From positions 1,455,856-1,519,855 of the forward strand of contig NZ_CP090958.1 of assembly GCF_025787225.1 (NCBI RefSeq): a DNA stretch of 64,000 nt, given 5' to 3'. The stretch comes from Saxibacter everestensis. GTDB taxonomy: Bacteria > Actinomycetota > Actinomycetes > Actinomycetales > Brevibacteriaceae. The notes under the pieces are model-generated. The model saw only the letters and a list, made by a program, of their open reading frames with translations. It had not been told where the DNA came from and did no database searches. Shown piece by piece: positions 17,051 through 27,150 of this stretch. The position numbers were made by a program, and so were the translations under genes. Each line of letters begins with the position of its first letter. The first letter of the stretch is position 1.

Positions 17051-20000
17051 TCAGCTCTGGATCTCGCGCAGGGTAGACCCATCGCGGGTCTTCAGCACCT
17101 CGAGTTGGGATGTGACCCTGGACCGCATCTCGGCGACATGGGAAATCACGCCGACCGCTCGTCCGCCGGAGCGAAGGTCATCCAGGATGTCCATCACCTT
17201 TTCCAGACTTTGCTCGTCGAGCGTGCCGAAACCCTCATCGACAAAGAGCGTCTCCAGATCGATTCCGCCTGACTCAGCCTTGACCACGTCGGCGAGGCCC
17301 AGCGCGAGTGCCAGCGACGCCTGGAATGACTCGCCACCTGAGAGCGTCTTCGGGTTCCGGCTCAGTCCGGTGTAGCCGTCCAGGATCTCAAGGCCCAGCC
17401 CGGACTTCCTGCCGCGGGTGGCGAGCGAGTCACTGTAGCGCAGTTCGTAACGACCATCGCTCATCACCAGCAGACGCTGGGTCGCCGCTGCGGCAACCTC
17501 TTCCAGGCGTGCGGCCAGCACGTAGCTCGATAATGACATTCGCAGCGCATTGTCGGTGCCACCTCGGGCCAGTTCGGCCAGCCGGTGATTGAGTTCGTAG
17601 CGGTCGTGAACGGCCTGACCTCCGGCAATCGATGCTTCGAGTTGCGTAGCCTTGTCGATCAGCGCTTCCTGCGCGGTCTGCAGGACAGCAACCGCATTCC
17701 GCGCCGCAACGAGTGCTGCGCTAGCCGAACCGTGCTCGGTCACCGTTCTGGCCAGGAGGTCGGGCAACTCGTCATTGGCCGGTGCCTCTTCGGCGGCCAA
17801 TGCGATCTCTGGACGCCGTCGGGAGGCTTGTAACTCAGCACGAAGCGTGAAGTCCGCATCGCGGCCCGCGAGGAGCTTCGTCGTTTCGGCTGTGCTTAGC
17901 AGCGAAGCGCGCATCTCGTCGACCGAGCCGAATCCGACTTCGGCGGCCCGCCGCGCCACATGCTGTCTTGTCTTCGTGCGCTCAGCCGCAGCGTGGGCCA
18001 ATTCCCAGATGCCCGACTGCAGTTTTTGCAGGATCGTGCGTCGGAGAGTCAGGCGTCGTAGCCGGGTGATCAGGCTCTCGTCATCGCCGCGCAGTCCAGC
18101 GAGTTTGTCTGCCATCTGCTCGATGCCAGCGGCGGCGGCCACTAGGGTGGCCCCGTGTTGCATGATCAGCGCACGCCGCCTTTCGATCTCCGGCTTCAGC
18201 CGTGACCTGGACTGTTCGATCGCATCACTCTCATCGTGCAGTTCGAGGACACGCGATGTCGCTTGCTCGGCGAGCCGAAGCTCTGCCTGGGCAGCGTCCC
18301 GCTGGCCGGAGGCTTCGTCACAGCTGAGGTCGCCGGATCGTCCGCGGGCCTCGGCCGCCTTTGACTGCGCCACGCTGAGCTCGGCCTGAACCTTTCTGTG
18401 TCTGGACTGGGCTTCGGAAAAGAACTTCTCTGCCCGTTTCTCGTCCGAGCCGGTAACGGCGCCGTCCACCGGCTCAGCCTTTCGCGGATGCCGGGTGCTG
18501 CCGCAGACCGGGCAGGCACACCCGGCCTGCAATCCGGCGGCCAGCTCGCTAGCCATTTGGTCGAGTCGCGCGGCGCGCAGGTCGAGAAACGCGGTATGCG
18601 CGGCCCGTTCCTTATCCCATAGCTCATCCGTCTTTGCCTGCAATAGTGCGACATCGGCTTCGAGCGAGGCTGCCACTGCTGCGGCATCGTGTCGCTGGAT
18701 GGCGGCTGCGTGCGCGGCGCGACAGGCTTCGAGGCGGGAGGCGACCGGGACGTGCTGGGTTATTTCCTCAGCCAGCTGAGACAGCGTTGTGCCCAGCGTT
18801 GTGAATTCGGTTTCCTGCTGGTCGGCGAGAGCTTCACTCTCGGCCAAGGCCCGGCGTTCGGCGGCCAGGTTCTCCCTGCGTGCCAGCAGATCACGTTCCT
18901 GCGCAACGGAGTCTTCGAGCCGGACGATCTCGGGATCGAGCCTCGCCAGTTCGGAAGTGATGTCTTCTGCTGTCGGCGACTGATCGAAGCCGGCCTCGTC
19001 CTGCATCGATCCGACAAGTTGGACAGCGTCTTCATGGCTTGTCTCGGCTCGTTCCGCGCTCTCGAGCAGCTCGCGAAGCGGCTCGGCCTGCTGATGCAGC
19101 TTCAGTTGGGCATCGCGGTCGGCGCGTGCGTCTGCCGCATCCTGAAAACGGTGCTCGCGCTCTATCAGCTCGTCCAGCTCCGCTGCCCGCTTCGACCGGG
19201 CCCGCAATGCCTCGAGTTCGTTCGAGAGTTCCTTGACCCTGGCTTCTTTTCCGGCTGCCGCTAGCTGCGCCGAGTTTAGGCGGCGGGCGAACCGGTGTTT
19301 GAGGTATTCGAGATAGTCACGCAGTTCATTCGGATCGACGGAGTCGGGACGTTCCCGGAGCACAGCGGCGTCAGATTCCGCGCCGCCAGCCTCCGCGCCG
19401 GCGGCCACTGCGCCGACAATAGCCGCGCCGCCAGCCTCCGCGCCGACAATTGCCTCCGCGCCGCTTTCACCGGCATCGCTCCTGACGCGGCCGCCCTCGG
19501 TTCCACTGTCCCCGTCCTCAGCCGTGGGGTCGGCTGCCGTGAGCACTGTCGCGGTCTGCGCGGCCTGGGCGGCCAGCTCGCGCCATTGGGCGTGCAACGA
19601 GTCGACCGCGTCCCGGGCCTCGGCATCCCGAGCGATCAGCCAGTCCTCAACGGCTTCGAATCGTTCGGTCGAAAACAGCTGCTGCAACAGTTTCGCCCGG
19701 TCTGCCGCATCGGCCCTCAGGAAGGTGGCGAATTCACCCTGGGGAAGCAGCACGACCCGGGTGAACTGTTCGACTTTCATGCCCAGCAGTTCGGTGATCT
19801 GCAGCTGGCTCTCCCGGTGATCGCGGGTTCCCTCGAGCCAGTGTCCGTCGGCAAACTCCCGGAGCAGGGTGCGAGCCTTTTCCTTAGTCTGCCCGTCACC
19901 GCGGGTCTTGGGCCGGTCCCATTCCGGCGAACGGGTCACCTCGAAGCGCCGGCCGCGGGCGCTGAAGTCGACGACTACTTCGGGTGCGACGCCCGACGAG

Positions 20001-20212
20001 GCATGGTCGCTGCGCAGCCGCTTCGCGTCGGCGCGGGCGCCAGGAACCTTCGCATACAGCGCGAAGCAAATGGCATCCAGAATGCTGGTCTTTCCTGCGC
20101 CGGTGGGTCCGTGCAGCAGAAAGAGCCCCTGCTCGGAAAGCCGGTCGAAGTCGATCTCGACCCGCCCGGCGAAAGGACCGAACGCCTGGATTGATACCCG
20201 ATGAAGTCTCAT
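17051..20212 (-). CDS. sbcC: Exonuclease subunit SbcC
   Basis: The 1053-residue SMC-like ATPase of the SbcCD (Rad50-Mre11 type) nuclease, which opens DNA hairpins and protein-blocked ends. Visible parts are Walker A (HGPTGAGKTS) near residue 35, long coiled coils, a zinc-hook CPVC motif near the middle, the ABC signature LSGGESFQASLALALG and Walker B LFVDEGFGTLD. An Ala/Gly/Glu-rich repetitive insertion (about residues 225-275) is unusual. ATG 20212 overlaps the sbcD stop by four bases. Confidence 0.95.
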   Translation of the reverse strand: MRLHRVSIQAFGPFAGRVEIDFDRLSEQGLFLLHGPTGAGKTSILDAICFALYAKVPGARADAKRLRSDHASSGVAPEVVVDFSARGRRFEVTRSPEWDRPKTRGDGQTKEKARTLLREFADGHWLEGTRDHRESQLQITELLGMKVEQFTRVVLLPQGEFATFLRADAADRAKLLQQLFSTERFEAVEDWLIARDAEARDAVDSLHAQWRELAAQAAQTATVLTAADPTAEDGDSGTEGGRVRSDAGESGAEAIVGAEAGGAAIVGAVAAGAEAGGAESDAAVLRERPDSVDPNELRDYLEYLKHRFARRLNSAQLAAAGKEARVKELSNELEALRARSKRAAELDELIEREHRFQDAADARADRDAQLKLHQQAEPLRELLESAERAETSHEDAVQLVGSMQDEAGFDQSPTAEDITSELARLDPEIVRLEDSVAQERDLLARRENLAAERRALAESEALADQQETEFTTLGTTLSQLAEEITQHVPVASRLEACRAAHAAAIQRHDAAAVAASLEADVALLQAKTDELWDKERAAHTAFLDLRAARLDQMASELAAGLQAGCACPVCGSTRHPRKAEPVDGAVTGSDEKRAEKFFSEAQSRHRKVQAELSVAQSKAAEARGRSGDLSCDEASGQRDAAQAELRLAEQATSRVLELHDESDAIEQSRSRLKPEIERRRALIMQHGATLVAAAAGIEQMADKLAGLRGDDESLITRLRRLTLRRTILQKLQSGIWELAHAAAERTKTRQHVARRAAEVGFGSVDEMRASLLSTAETTKLLAGRDADFTLRAELQASRRRPEIALAAEEAPANDELPDLLARTVTEHGSASAALVAARNAVAVLQTAQEALIDKATQLEASIAGGQAVHDRYELNHRLAELARGGTDNALRMSLSSYVLAARLEEVAAAATQRLLVMSDGRYELRYSDSLATRGRKSGLGLEILDGYTGLSRNPKTLSGGESFQASLALALGLADVVKAESGGIDLETLFVDEGFGTLDEQSLEKVMDILDDLRSGGRAVGVISHVAEMRSRVTSQLEVLKTRDGSTLREIQS

Positions 20213-21378
20213 ACCTCTGCCTCTTCAAGCCGTACGGCTTCGACCGCTGCCCGTAGCTCGGACCGCTCGGCCGGTGTGACGGCAGTGGCCGAGACGTGTT
20301 CGACGAAACCCGTGCACACGTCCACGTCGTCCTTTGCCGCCCGGAGCCGACTGGAATAGCTGTGCTCCGGCTGATCCGGCCTGCCGGCGGGCGCGAACTT
20401 CAGCGCTACCGTGTGCGGGAAACGTCCGGTGAGCCGTTCCATCGCAGCCTTGGGACGGCTGGCATCCGTCAGGGTCACTGAAACAAATGCGTCTTCGGCG
20501 TGTGAATAGTCGGCGCCTTCCAGCAGGTGCTCCAGCTCGCCCTCCAGATCGACAAGCCGACGATAGACCGGGGCATCGAGCGCGGAGACGTCGCTTACTC
20601 CGGACGCATCGAGGTCGATCAGCCAGGCGCCCTTTGTGTGCGCTGCTTCGGAAAATGAATAGGGGAGCGGCGAGCCTGAATACCGGACGTTGTCGCTCAA
20701 CCGCTGCCTGCCGTGTAAATGGCCGAGGGCAACGTAATCGAAGCCATCGAACACGGACCGGGACACGGATTCAACCCCTCCCACCGCGATTTTCCGTTCC
20801 GATTCGCTGGCCTCCGCGCCGGATACGAATGCGTGCGCCGCAACCACGGAGCGCAGCGGCCGGCCACCAGCCGCGGCGCTGCGCTGCTCGAGGTCTGCCC
20901 GGATCGCTGCGGTGGCCGCGGTGAGAACCGCTGTATGGCTGCGTTCGGCGGCCCCGAGTATCTCCGTGGTCAGTGCCGGCTCGAGGTAGGGGATGCCGTA
21001 AAAAAGCACCGGACCGTATTCGTCGTCCAGCACCAGCGGCACGGCGATATCCTCCAGCCGGGTCCGCAGCGACAGGCCTGAAGCTTCTACCAGCCGCCGG
21101 GCAAAGCCGAGTCTCCTGGCCGAATCGTGGTTCCCGCTGGTGACGAACACCCTGGCACCGGCAGAGATCAGCCGGTGCAGTGCGTCATCCAGCAGATCCA
21201 CTGTGTCCGGCGCCGGCAGCGCACGGTCATAGACGTCACCGGCCACGACAACCACGTCGACGTCCTGTTCGGCGACGGTGGTAATCAGAAAATCGAGAAA
21301 CTGACGCTGAGCCTCCGCCATCCCCACGCCGTGGAATGACCGCCCCAGGTGCCAGTCGGAAGTGTGCAGGATTCTCAT
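20209..21378 (-). CDS. sbcD: Exonuclease subunit SbcD
   Basis: The 389-residue Mre11-type nuclease subunit. It opens with MRILHTSDWHLG, followed by AGDVYDRALP and TSGNHDS, which carry the metal ligands of the calcineurin-like phosphoesterase fold. ATG 21378 puts the first motif at the very N-terminus, as in the family, so it is preferred to GTG 21408. The gene overlaps sbcC by four bases and is divergent from pyc. Confidence 0.95.
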   Translation of the reverse strand: MRILHTSDWHLGRSFHGVGMAEAQRQFLDFLITTVAEQDVDVVVVAGDVYDRALPAPDTVDLLDDALHRLISAGARVFVTSGNHDSARRLGFARRLVEASGLSLRTRLEDIAVPLVLDDEYGPVLFYGIPYLEPALTTEILGAAERSHTAVLTAATAAIRADLEQRSAAAGGRPLRSVVAAHAFVSGAEASESERKIAVGGVESVSRSVFDGFDYVALGHLHGRQRLSDNVRYSGSPLPYSFSEAAHTKGAWLIDLDASGVSDVSALDAPVYRRLVDLEGELEHLLEGADYSHAEDAFVSVTLTDASRPKAAMERLTGRFPHTVALKFAPAGRPDQPEHSYSSRLRAAKDDVDVCTGFVEHVSATAVTPAERSELRAAVEAVRLEEAEV

Positions 21379-21542
21379 ACTGTCGACTCTATGACGCAGC
21401 TCTGACACTGCCCGGGACGCTCGCCGGGTGTGCCGCCCGGTAGCCCGGCCTGATTAGTGACCGGCACCGGCGTCCCGGTACGGTAACTATCAGTCATAAC
21501 GTAATGATGCGAGGCACTGACTCGCTGAAGGAGCCTGCCCTC

Positions 21543-24500
21543 ATGTTCTCCAAGGTATTAGTCGCCAATCGCGGTGAGATTGCGGTGCGTGCGTTTCGCG
21601 CCGCCTACGAGCTGGGTGCCCGCACCGTTGCGGTCTTCCCGCATGAAGACCGAAACTCCGAGCATCGCCTCAAAGCGGACGAGTCCTACCTGATCGGCGA
21701 GGAGGGCCATCCGGTCCGCGCGTACCTGAACGTTGCCGAGATAATGCGGGTCGCCAAGGAGTCCGGCGCGGACGCCATCTATCCCGGCTACGGCTTCCTC
21801 TCGGAGAATCCCGACCTGGCCCGAGCCTGCGACGACGCCGGCATCACGTTCATCGGGCCGCCAGCCGACGTGCTGGAACTTGCCGGGAACAAGGTCCAGG
21901 CACTGCAGGCCGCCAAGGCTGCCGGCATCCCGGTACTCGATTCCACCAAACCTTCGTCCGACGTCGACGAGTTGCTGGCAGGCGCGGCGGACATGGCCTA
22001 CCCGCTGTTCGTGAAGGCAGTCGCCGGCGGCGGTGGCCGCGGCATGCGCCGGGTCGCCAAGGCCGAGGAACTTAAGGACGCGCTGAACGCCGCTATGCGC
22101 GAGGCGGAAGGCGCCTTTGGCGATCCGACCGTGTTCATTGAGCAGGCTGTGCAGCGTCCCCGGCATATTGAGGTACAGATCCTCGCCGACGGCAACGGCG
22201 AGGCGATCCACCTGTTCGAGCGGGACTGTTCCGTGCAGCGCCGGCATCAGAAGGTCATTGAGATCGCTCCGGCGCCCAACCTCGACGAGGATATTCGCTC
22301 CGCGCTGCATGCCGACGCCCTGAAGTTCGCCCGCGCGCTCAATTACCAGAACGCCGGCACCGTCGAGTTCCTCCTTGAAACGGCCGGCGAACGGGCCGGT
22401 CAGCACGTCTTCATCGAAATGAATCCGCGGATCCAGGTCGAGCACACGGTCACCGAAGAAATCACCGAAGTCGACCTGGTGCAGTCGCAGATGCGGATCG
22501 CCTCAGGCGACACGCTGGCCGACCTCGAGCTGAGCCAGGACACCGTCCGGGTCGTCGGCGCCGCGCTGCAGTGCCGGATCACGACGGAAGATCCGGCAAA
22601 CGGCTTCCGGCCAGACACCGGAATGATCACCGCCTACCGCTCGGCAGGCGGTGCCGGAGTCCGGCTCGATGGCGGAACTGTCTACGCCGGAGCCGAGGTC
22701 AGCGCACACTTCGACTCCATGTTGGTCAAGCTCACCTGCCGCGGCCGGGATTTCGGTTTCGCCGTCAACCGGGCGAAACGCGCGCTGGCCGAATTCCGGA
22801 TCCGCGGCGTCAGCTCGAACGTCACATTCCTGCAGGCGGTGCTCGACGATCCCGCCTTCGCCGCAGGCGATCTCTCGACGGCATTCATCGAGGAACGTCC
22901 GGAGCTGCTGGTGGCCAGAACCAGCGCGGACCGGGGCACCAAGCTACTGAGCTGGCTCGCCGACGTCACCGTCAACAAGCCATATGGCGATGCCCCGATT
23001 TCGGTCGATCCACGCGAGAAGCTTCCCGCCGTCGACCTTGAAGCTACGGCCCCCGCCGGCTCCCGGCAGCGGCTGCTTGAACTCGGCCCAGAAGGATTCG
23101 CCGCCGATCTTCGCGCGAGCAAACGGCTTGCCGTCACGGATACCACGTTCCGGGATGCACACCAGTCGCTACTGGCGACCCGGGTCAGAACCCGGGATCT
23201 GCTCGCTGTCGCGCCACATGTCGCGCGGCTTACCCCGGAACTGCTCAGCCTCGAGTGCTGGGGTGGCGCAACCTACGACGTGGCGCTGCGCTTCCTGGCC
23301 GAAGATCCCTGGGAGCGACTTTCCCAGATCCGCGAAGCGGTTCCGAATATCGCGCTGCAGATGTTGCTACGCGGTCGCAATACCGTCGGCTACACGCCGT
23401 ACCCGACCGAGGTCACCGACGCGTTCGTTGCCGAGGCCGCCGAGACCGGCGTCGATATCTTCCGAATCTTCGATGCCCTCAACGACATCAGCCAGATGCG
23501 TCCCGCCATCGACGCGGTGCGCGCCACCAACTCCGGCGTGGCCGAGGTCGCGCTCTGTTACACCGGTGACCTGAGCGATCCAGGCGAGAAGCTGTACACG
23601 CTCGACTACTACCTGGGCCTGGCCGAGCAGATCGTCGACGCAGGCGCGCACATCATCGGTATCAAGGACATGGCCGGCCTGCTGCGCGCCCCCGCGGCCA
23701 GGACCCTGGTCGGTGCGCTCCGCGAACGCTTCGACCTTCCCGTGCACGTGCACACGCACGACACTCCGGGCGGTCAGTTGGCCACACTGCTCGCGGCTTC
23801 CGAGGCTGGCGCCGACGCGGTGGACGCAGCAACCGCATCGATGTCCGGCACAACGAGCCAGCCATCACTCTCAAGCGTGGTGGCAGCCTTCGCGCACACC
23901 GAGCGCGACACCGGTCTGTCGCTGAGCAAAGTCGGCGAGCTGGAACCCTACTGGGAGTCGGTGCGCCGGCTGTACGGGCCGTTCGAATCGGGCCTGCCAG
24001 GGCCGACCGGGCGGGTCTACGAGCACGAGATCCCCGGTGGGCAGCTGTCGAACCTCCGGCAGCAGGCGGTGGCACTCGGCCTGGGGGAGAAGTTCGAAGA
24101 GATCGAGCGGATGTACGCGGCGGCCGATCGCATTCTTGGCCGCCTGGTCAAGGTGACGCCGTCGTCCAAGGTGGTCGGTGACCTTGCACTGCACCTGGTG
24201 GCGGTCGGCGCCGATCCTGCCGACTTCGCCGAGAACCCCGGTTCCTACGATATCCCTGACTCGGTGATCGGCTTCCTCAACGGCGACCTCGGTGATCCAC
24301 CGGGCGGTTGGCCCGAGCCGTTCCGGACGAAGGCCCTGCAGGGCCGTACCTCGAAGCAGGCGATAGCCGACCTGAGCCAGGATGACCTGGCCGCTCTTGA
24401 CGACAAGGGCACCGCCCGGCAGCACACGCTCAACCGTCTGCTGTTTCCCGCACCTACGAAGGAATTCGACAATGCGCGCCTGACGTTCGGCGACACGTCT

Positions 24501-24944
24501 GTCCTTGAAACGACCGATTACCTGTATGGCCTGCGTGAGGGCGAAGAGCACGAAATCGTGTTGGAAAAGGGCGTGCGGCTGATCGCCGGGCTGCAGGCCG
24601 TCGGTGCTCCCGATGAACGGGGCATGCGCACCGTGATGTGCACCCTGAATGGCCAGCTCCGTCCGCTGTCCGTCCGGGACCGGTCGATCACGGTGGATGT
24701 GAAGACAGCGGAGAAGGCCGACACCAGCAACCCCGGGCAGGTAGCGGCGCCATTCGCTGGAGTCGTGACGATATCGGTGGCCGTCGGCGACTCGGTCGAA
24801 GCCGGCGCAACAATTGCCACGATCGAGGCGATGAAGATGGAGGCGTCGATCACGACGCCGGTCGCCGGAACGGTGCAGCGAATCGCGCTTGCCGATGTGC
24901 AGCAAGCAGAGGGTGGCGACCTGGTGGCGGTCATCGGTGACTGA
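21543..24944 (+). CDS. pyc: Pyruvate carboxylase
   Basis: A single-chain anaplerotic enzyme of 1133 residues that makes oxaloacetate from pyruvate and bicarbonate. The N-terminus is biotin carboxylase (KVLVANRGEIAVR, the ATP loop AGGGGRGMRRV). The carboxyltransferase domain follows (FRDAHQSLLATRVRT), and the biotin site EAMKMEA is near the C-terminus. ATG 21543 follows GAAGGAG by nine bases. The deformylase gene begins inside its last codons. Confidence 0.97.
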   Translation: MFSKVLVANRGEIAVRAFRAAYELGARTVAVFPHEDRNSEHRLKADESYLIGEEGHPVRAYLNVAEIMRVAKESGADAIYPGYGFLSENPDLARACDDAGITFIGPPADVLELAGNKVQALQAAKAAGIPVLDSTKPSSDVDELLAGAADMAYPLFVKAVAGGGGRGMRRVAKAEELKDALNAAMREAEGAFGDPTVFIEQAVQRPRHIEVQILADGNGEAIHLFERDCSVQRRHQKVIEIAPAPNLDEDIRSALHADALKFARALNYQNAGTVEFLLETAGERAGQHVFIEMNPRIQVEHTVTEEITEVDLVQSQMRIASGDTLADLELSQDTVRVVGAALQCRITTEDPANGFRPDTGMITAYRSAGGAGVRLDGGTVYAGAEVSAHFDSMLVKLTCRGRDFGFAVNRAKRALAEFRIRGVSSNVTFLQAVLDDPAFAAGDLSTAFIEERPELLVARTSADRGTKLLSWLADVTVNKPYGDAPISVDPREKLPAVDLEATAPAGSRQRLLELGPEGFAADLRASKRLAVTDTTFRDAHQSLLATRVRTRDLLAVAPHVARLTPELLSLECWGGATYDVALRFLAEDPWERLSQIREAVPNIALQMLLRGRNTVGYTPYPTEVTDAFVAEAAETGVDIFRIFDALNDISQMRPAIDAVRATNSGVAEVALCYTGDLSDPGEKLYTLDYYLGLAEQIVDAGAHIIGIKDMAGLLRAPAARTLVGALRERFDLPVHVHTHDTPGGQLATLLAASEAGADAVDAATASMSGTTSQPSLSSVVAAFAHTERDTGLSLSKVGELEPYWESVRRLYGPFESGLPGPTGRVYEHEIPGGQLSNLRQQAVALGLGEKFEEIERMYAAADRILGRLVKVTPSSKVVGDLALHLVAVGADPADFAENPGSYDIPDSVIGFLNGDLGDPPGGWPEPFRTKALQGRTSKQAIADLSQDDLAALDDKGTARQHTLNRLLFPAPTKEFDNARLTFGDTSVLETTDYLYGLREGEEHEIVLEKGVRLIAGLQAVGAPDERGMRTVMCTLNGQLRPLSVRDRSITVDVKTAEKADTSNPGQVAAPFAGVVTISVAVGDSVEAGATIATIEAMKMEASITTPVAGTVQRIALADVQQAEGGDLVAVIGD

Positions 24945-25428
24945 ACGAGATATCCGGTACTTCGGCGACCCGGTGCTGAAATCGGCGACCACGCCGGTGA
25001 CGGTCTTCGATCAGAAGCTGAAGGACCTTGTCGAAGACCTGCTCGATACCACGGCACTGCCCGGGCGGGCAGGCGTGGCAGCCACCCAGATCGGGGTGTC
25101 GATGCGCGTATTCAGCTACAACGTCGACGATGAGCTCGGTTACGTGATCAATCCCGAAGTCGTCGAGACCTCAGGTGAACTGCGCGAAATCGAGGAAGGG
25201 TGTCTCTCGGTGCCTGGGCTCTGGTTCCCGACGCCTCGCTATGAACATGCCACTGTCAAAGGCGTCGACCTGCGTAACGAGCCGATTACCGTCTCAGGTT
25301 CCGGCATCATGGCGCAGTGTCTGCAACACGAGACCGACCACCTGGACGGATACGTCTACCTCGATCGACTGAGCAAACCGAACCGGCGTGAGGCGCTGAA
25401 ACAGGTTCGGAAATCGGACTGGTTCTAG
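24937..25428 (+). CDS. def: Peptide deformylase
   Basis: Removes the N-formyl group from nascent proteins. All three metal-site motifs are present in the 163-residue protein: GRAGVAATQ (motif I), EGCLS (motif II) and HETDH (motif III). GTG 24937 overlaps the end of pyc by eight bases, which implies translational coupling. Motif I differs from the classic GVGLAAPQ and matches the variant common in second actinobacterial deformylases. Confidence 0.94.
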   Translation: MTERDIRYFGDPVLKSATTPVTVFDQKLKDLVEDLLDTTALPGRAGVAATQIGVSMRVFSYNVDDELGYVINPEVVETSGELREIEEGCLSVPGLWFPTPRYEHATVKGVDLRNEPITVSGSGIMAQCLQHETDHLDGYVYLDRLSKPNRREALKQVRKSDWF

Positions 25429-25497
25429 GGTTCAAAGCCGCCTGGCCCCCCGCATAGGATGGGTATGGCGATTGTCACAAAATCATAGGAGTTGCGC

Positions 25498-26352
25498 GTG
25501 CAAAAAGTCGGCGTAGTCGGATGCGGGCTGATGGGCTCAGGCATCGCGGAGGTCGCGGCTCGGGCCGGACTGGATGTCGTGGTGCGCGACATCAGCGAGG
25601 AAGCCGTGGCTTCCGGCCGAAAAAGGGTTGAAGCCTCGCTGAGCCGGGCGGTCGAACGGGGAAAGCTAGAGCCGGACGCGCGTGACGCCGCCCTTGAATC
25701 GATGACGTTCAGCACGGACCTCGACATCCTGGCCGATCGTGACCTCGTGATCGAAGCGGCCAGCGAGAACGAAGAGATCAAGAAGAAGCTGTTTGCCGAA
25801 CTCGATCGGATCGTCAGCAATGGTGATGCGATCCTTGCGTCAAACACGTCGTCGATGCCGATTGTCCGGTTTGCGCAGGCCACCAGCCGCCCGGAGCAGG
25901 TGATCGGAATGCACTTCTTCAATCCCGCGCCGGTGCAGCCGCTGGTGGAGATCATCTCGTCCGTGCTGACCGCACCCGAGGTTACCGACCGAGGTGAGGC
26001 TTTCGCACGGGACACCCTCGGGAAAACAACTATTCGTGCCAAGGACCGGCCTGGATTCATCGTCAATGCACTCCTGGTGCCGTACCTGCTCAGCGCCATC
26101 AGGATGTACGAATCCGGAATGGCGTCCCTCGAAGATATCGATACCGGAATGATCAACGGCTGCGCTCATCCGATGGGCCCGATGCGACTCAACGACCTCG
26201 TCGGCCTCGATACCACGCTGGCAATCGCCCGGTCCATGCACGGCGAAACCAACGACCCGGCCTACGCACCTCCGGTCCTGCTCAGCAGGATGGTCGATGC
26301 CGGTTACCTCGGCAAGAAGGCCGGCCGAGGGTTCTACGACGACTATCGCTGA
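25498..26352 (+). CDS. 3-hydroxybutyryl-CoA / 3-hydroxyacyl-CoA dehydrogenase
   Basis: An NAD-dependent 284-residue enzyme that interconverts 3-hydroxyacyl-CoA and 3-ketoacyl-CoA. The Rossmann motif GCGLMGSGIAE, the SNTSSMPI segment and HFFNPAPVQPLVE (catalytic His region) are clear. GTG 25498 is chosen because AGGAG ends six bases upstream; TTG 25492 is also in frame. Its TGA overlaps the ATG of the next gene. Length matches the PaaH/Hbd group used in butanoate or polyhydroxyalkanoate metabolism. Confidence 0.94.
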   Translation: MQKVGVVGCGLMGSGIAEVAARAGLDVVVRDISEEAVASGRKRVEASLSRAVERGKLEPDARDAALESMTFSTDLDILADRDLVIEAASENEEIKKKLFAELDRIVSNGDAILASNTSSMPIVRFAQATSRPEQVIGMHFFNPAPVQPLVEIISSVLTAPEVTDRGEAFARDTLGKTTIRAKDRPGFIVNALLVPYLLSAIRMYESGMASLEDIDTGMINGCAHPMGPMRLNDLVGLDTTLAIARSMHGETNDPAYAPPVLLSRMVDAGYLGKKAGRGFYDDYR

Positions 26353-27149
26353 TGTATCTCGTGGTGGGTGGCACTGGTGCGGCGGGAAGCCGGATCGTCG
26401 CCGAGCTGGTTTCCCGCGGCATGCAGGTCAGGGTGTTGACTCGCGGCAACCGGCGCGCCAAGGATGACGGCGTCAGCTTTGTGCGTGGTGACCTGCTGAC
26501 AGGTGCCGGGCTAGCCGAGGCAACCGCGAATGTTCATACCGTGATCGACGCCAGCGACGGCAAAACGCCGAGATCCCAGCGAGTGCTGACCGACGGGGCC
26601 GAGAACCTGATGCAGGCGTGCTGGGCTTCCGGCGTGGAGCGGGCCGTGCTGCTTTCGATCGTTAATGTCGATCAGTGCGCGCTTGGCTACTACCGGGCAA
26701 AGGCGGAACAGGAACGACTGTTCAGCACAGCGAACCGCAACAACGTGGTGGTGCGCTCGACCCAATTCCACGAGTTCCTCGGGATGATGTGGAGTACCCC
26801 GTCCCGGGCGCGCGTGCTACCGGTGTTCACGCACACGAGCTTTCAGCCGATCGACCTTCGGGATGTAGCCGCCGCGGTGGTCGATGCCGCCCGTAGTGAG
26901 AGCCTGGGTGCGGGTAGCGGACGCCAGCAGATCACCATCGGCGGCCCGGAAATCCTCTCCATGCGCGAGCTCGCGAGGCAGTGGACTTTCGCCCGTCAAG
27001 CGCAGGGCAAGACCCGGCACCGTGCGCTTACAGTTCCGGTGCATGTGCCGGGAAAGTTTGGCGCCTTCCTTCGGGCGGGGCGCAACCTGGTTCCCGATGA
27101 CGCCGTAACCAACGGCGTCACGTTCGGCCAGTGGCTGTCGGAGAAGTAG
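26352..27149 (+). CDS. NmrA/NAD(P)-binding SDR-like protein
   Basis: This 265-residue protein begins with a nucleotide-binding motif (VVGGTGAAGSRIV) and has the atypical-SDR features of the NmrA group, such as the segment YYRAKAEQERLF around residue 115. Members are redox sensors or isoflavone-reductase-like enzymes. It overlaps the preceding dehydrogenase gene by one base (TGATG) and converges on aspT with one base between. No substrate can be assigned. Confidence 0.83.
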   Translation: MYLVVGGTGAAGSRIVAELVSRGMQVRVLTRGNRRAKDDGVSFVRGDLLTGAGLAEATANVHTVIDASDGKTPRSQRVLTDGAENLMQACWASGVERAVLLSIVNVDQCALGYYRAKAEQERLFSTANRNNVVVRSTQFHEFLGMMWSTPSRARVLPVFTHTSFQPIDLRDVAAAVVDAARSESLGAGSGRQQITIGGPEILSMRELARQWTFARQAQGKTRHRALTVPVHVPGKFGAFLRAGRNLVPDDAVTNGVTFGQWLSEK

Positions 27150-27150
27150 C

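Noticed and set aside
18689-20194. Several plus-strand frames of 190-300 codons
   Set aside because: All are antisense to sbcC with its Walker, zinc-hook and signature motifs.
23871-24992. 373-codon minus-strand frame
   Set aside because: Antisense to the carboxyltransferase and biotin domains of pyruvate carboxylase.
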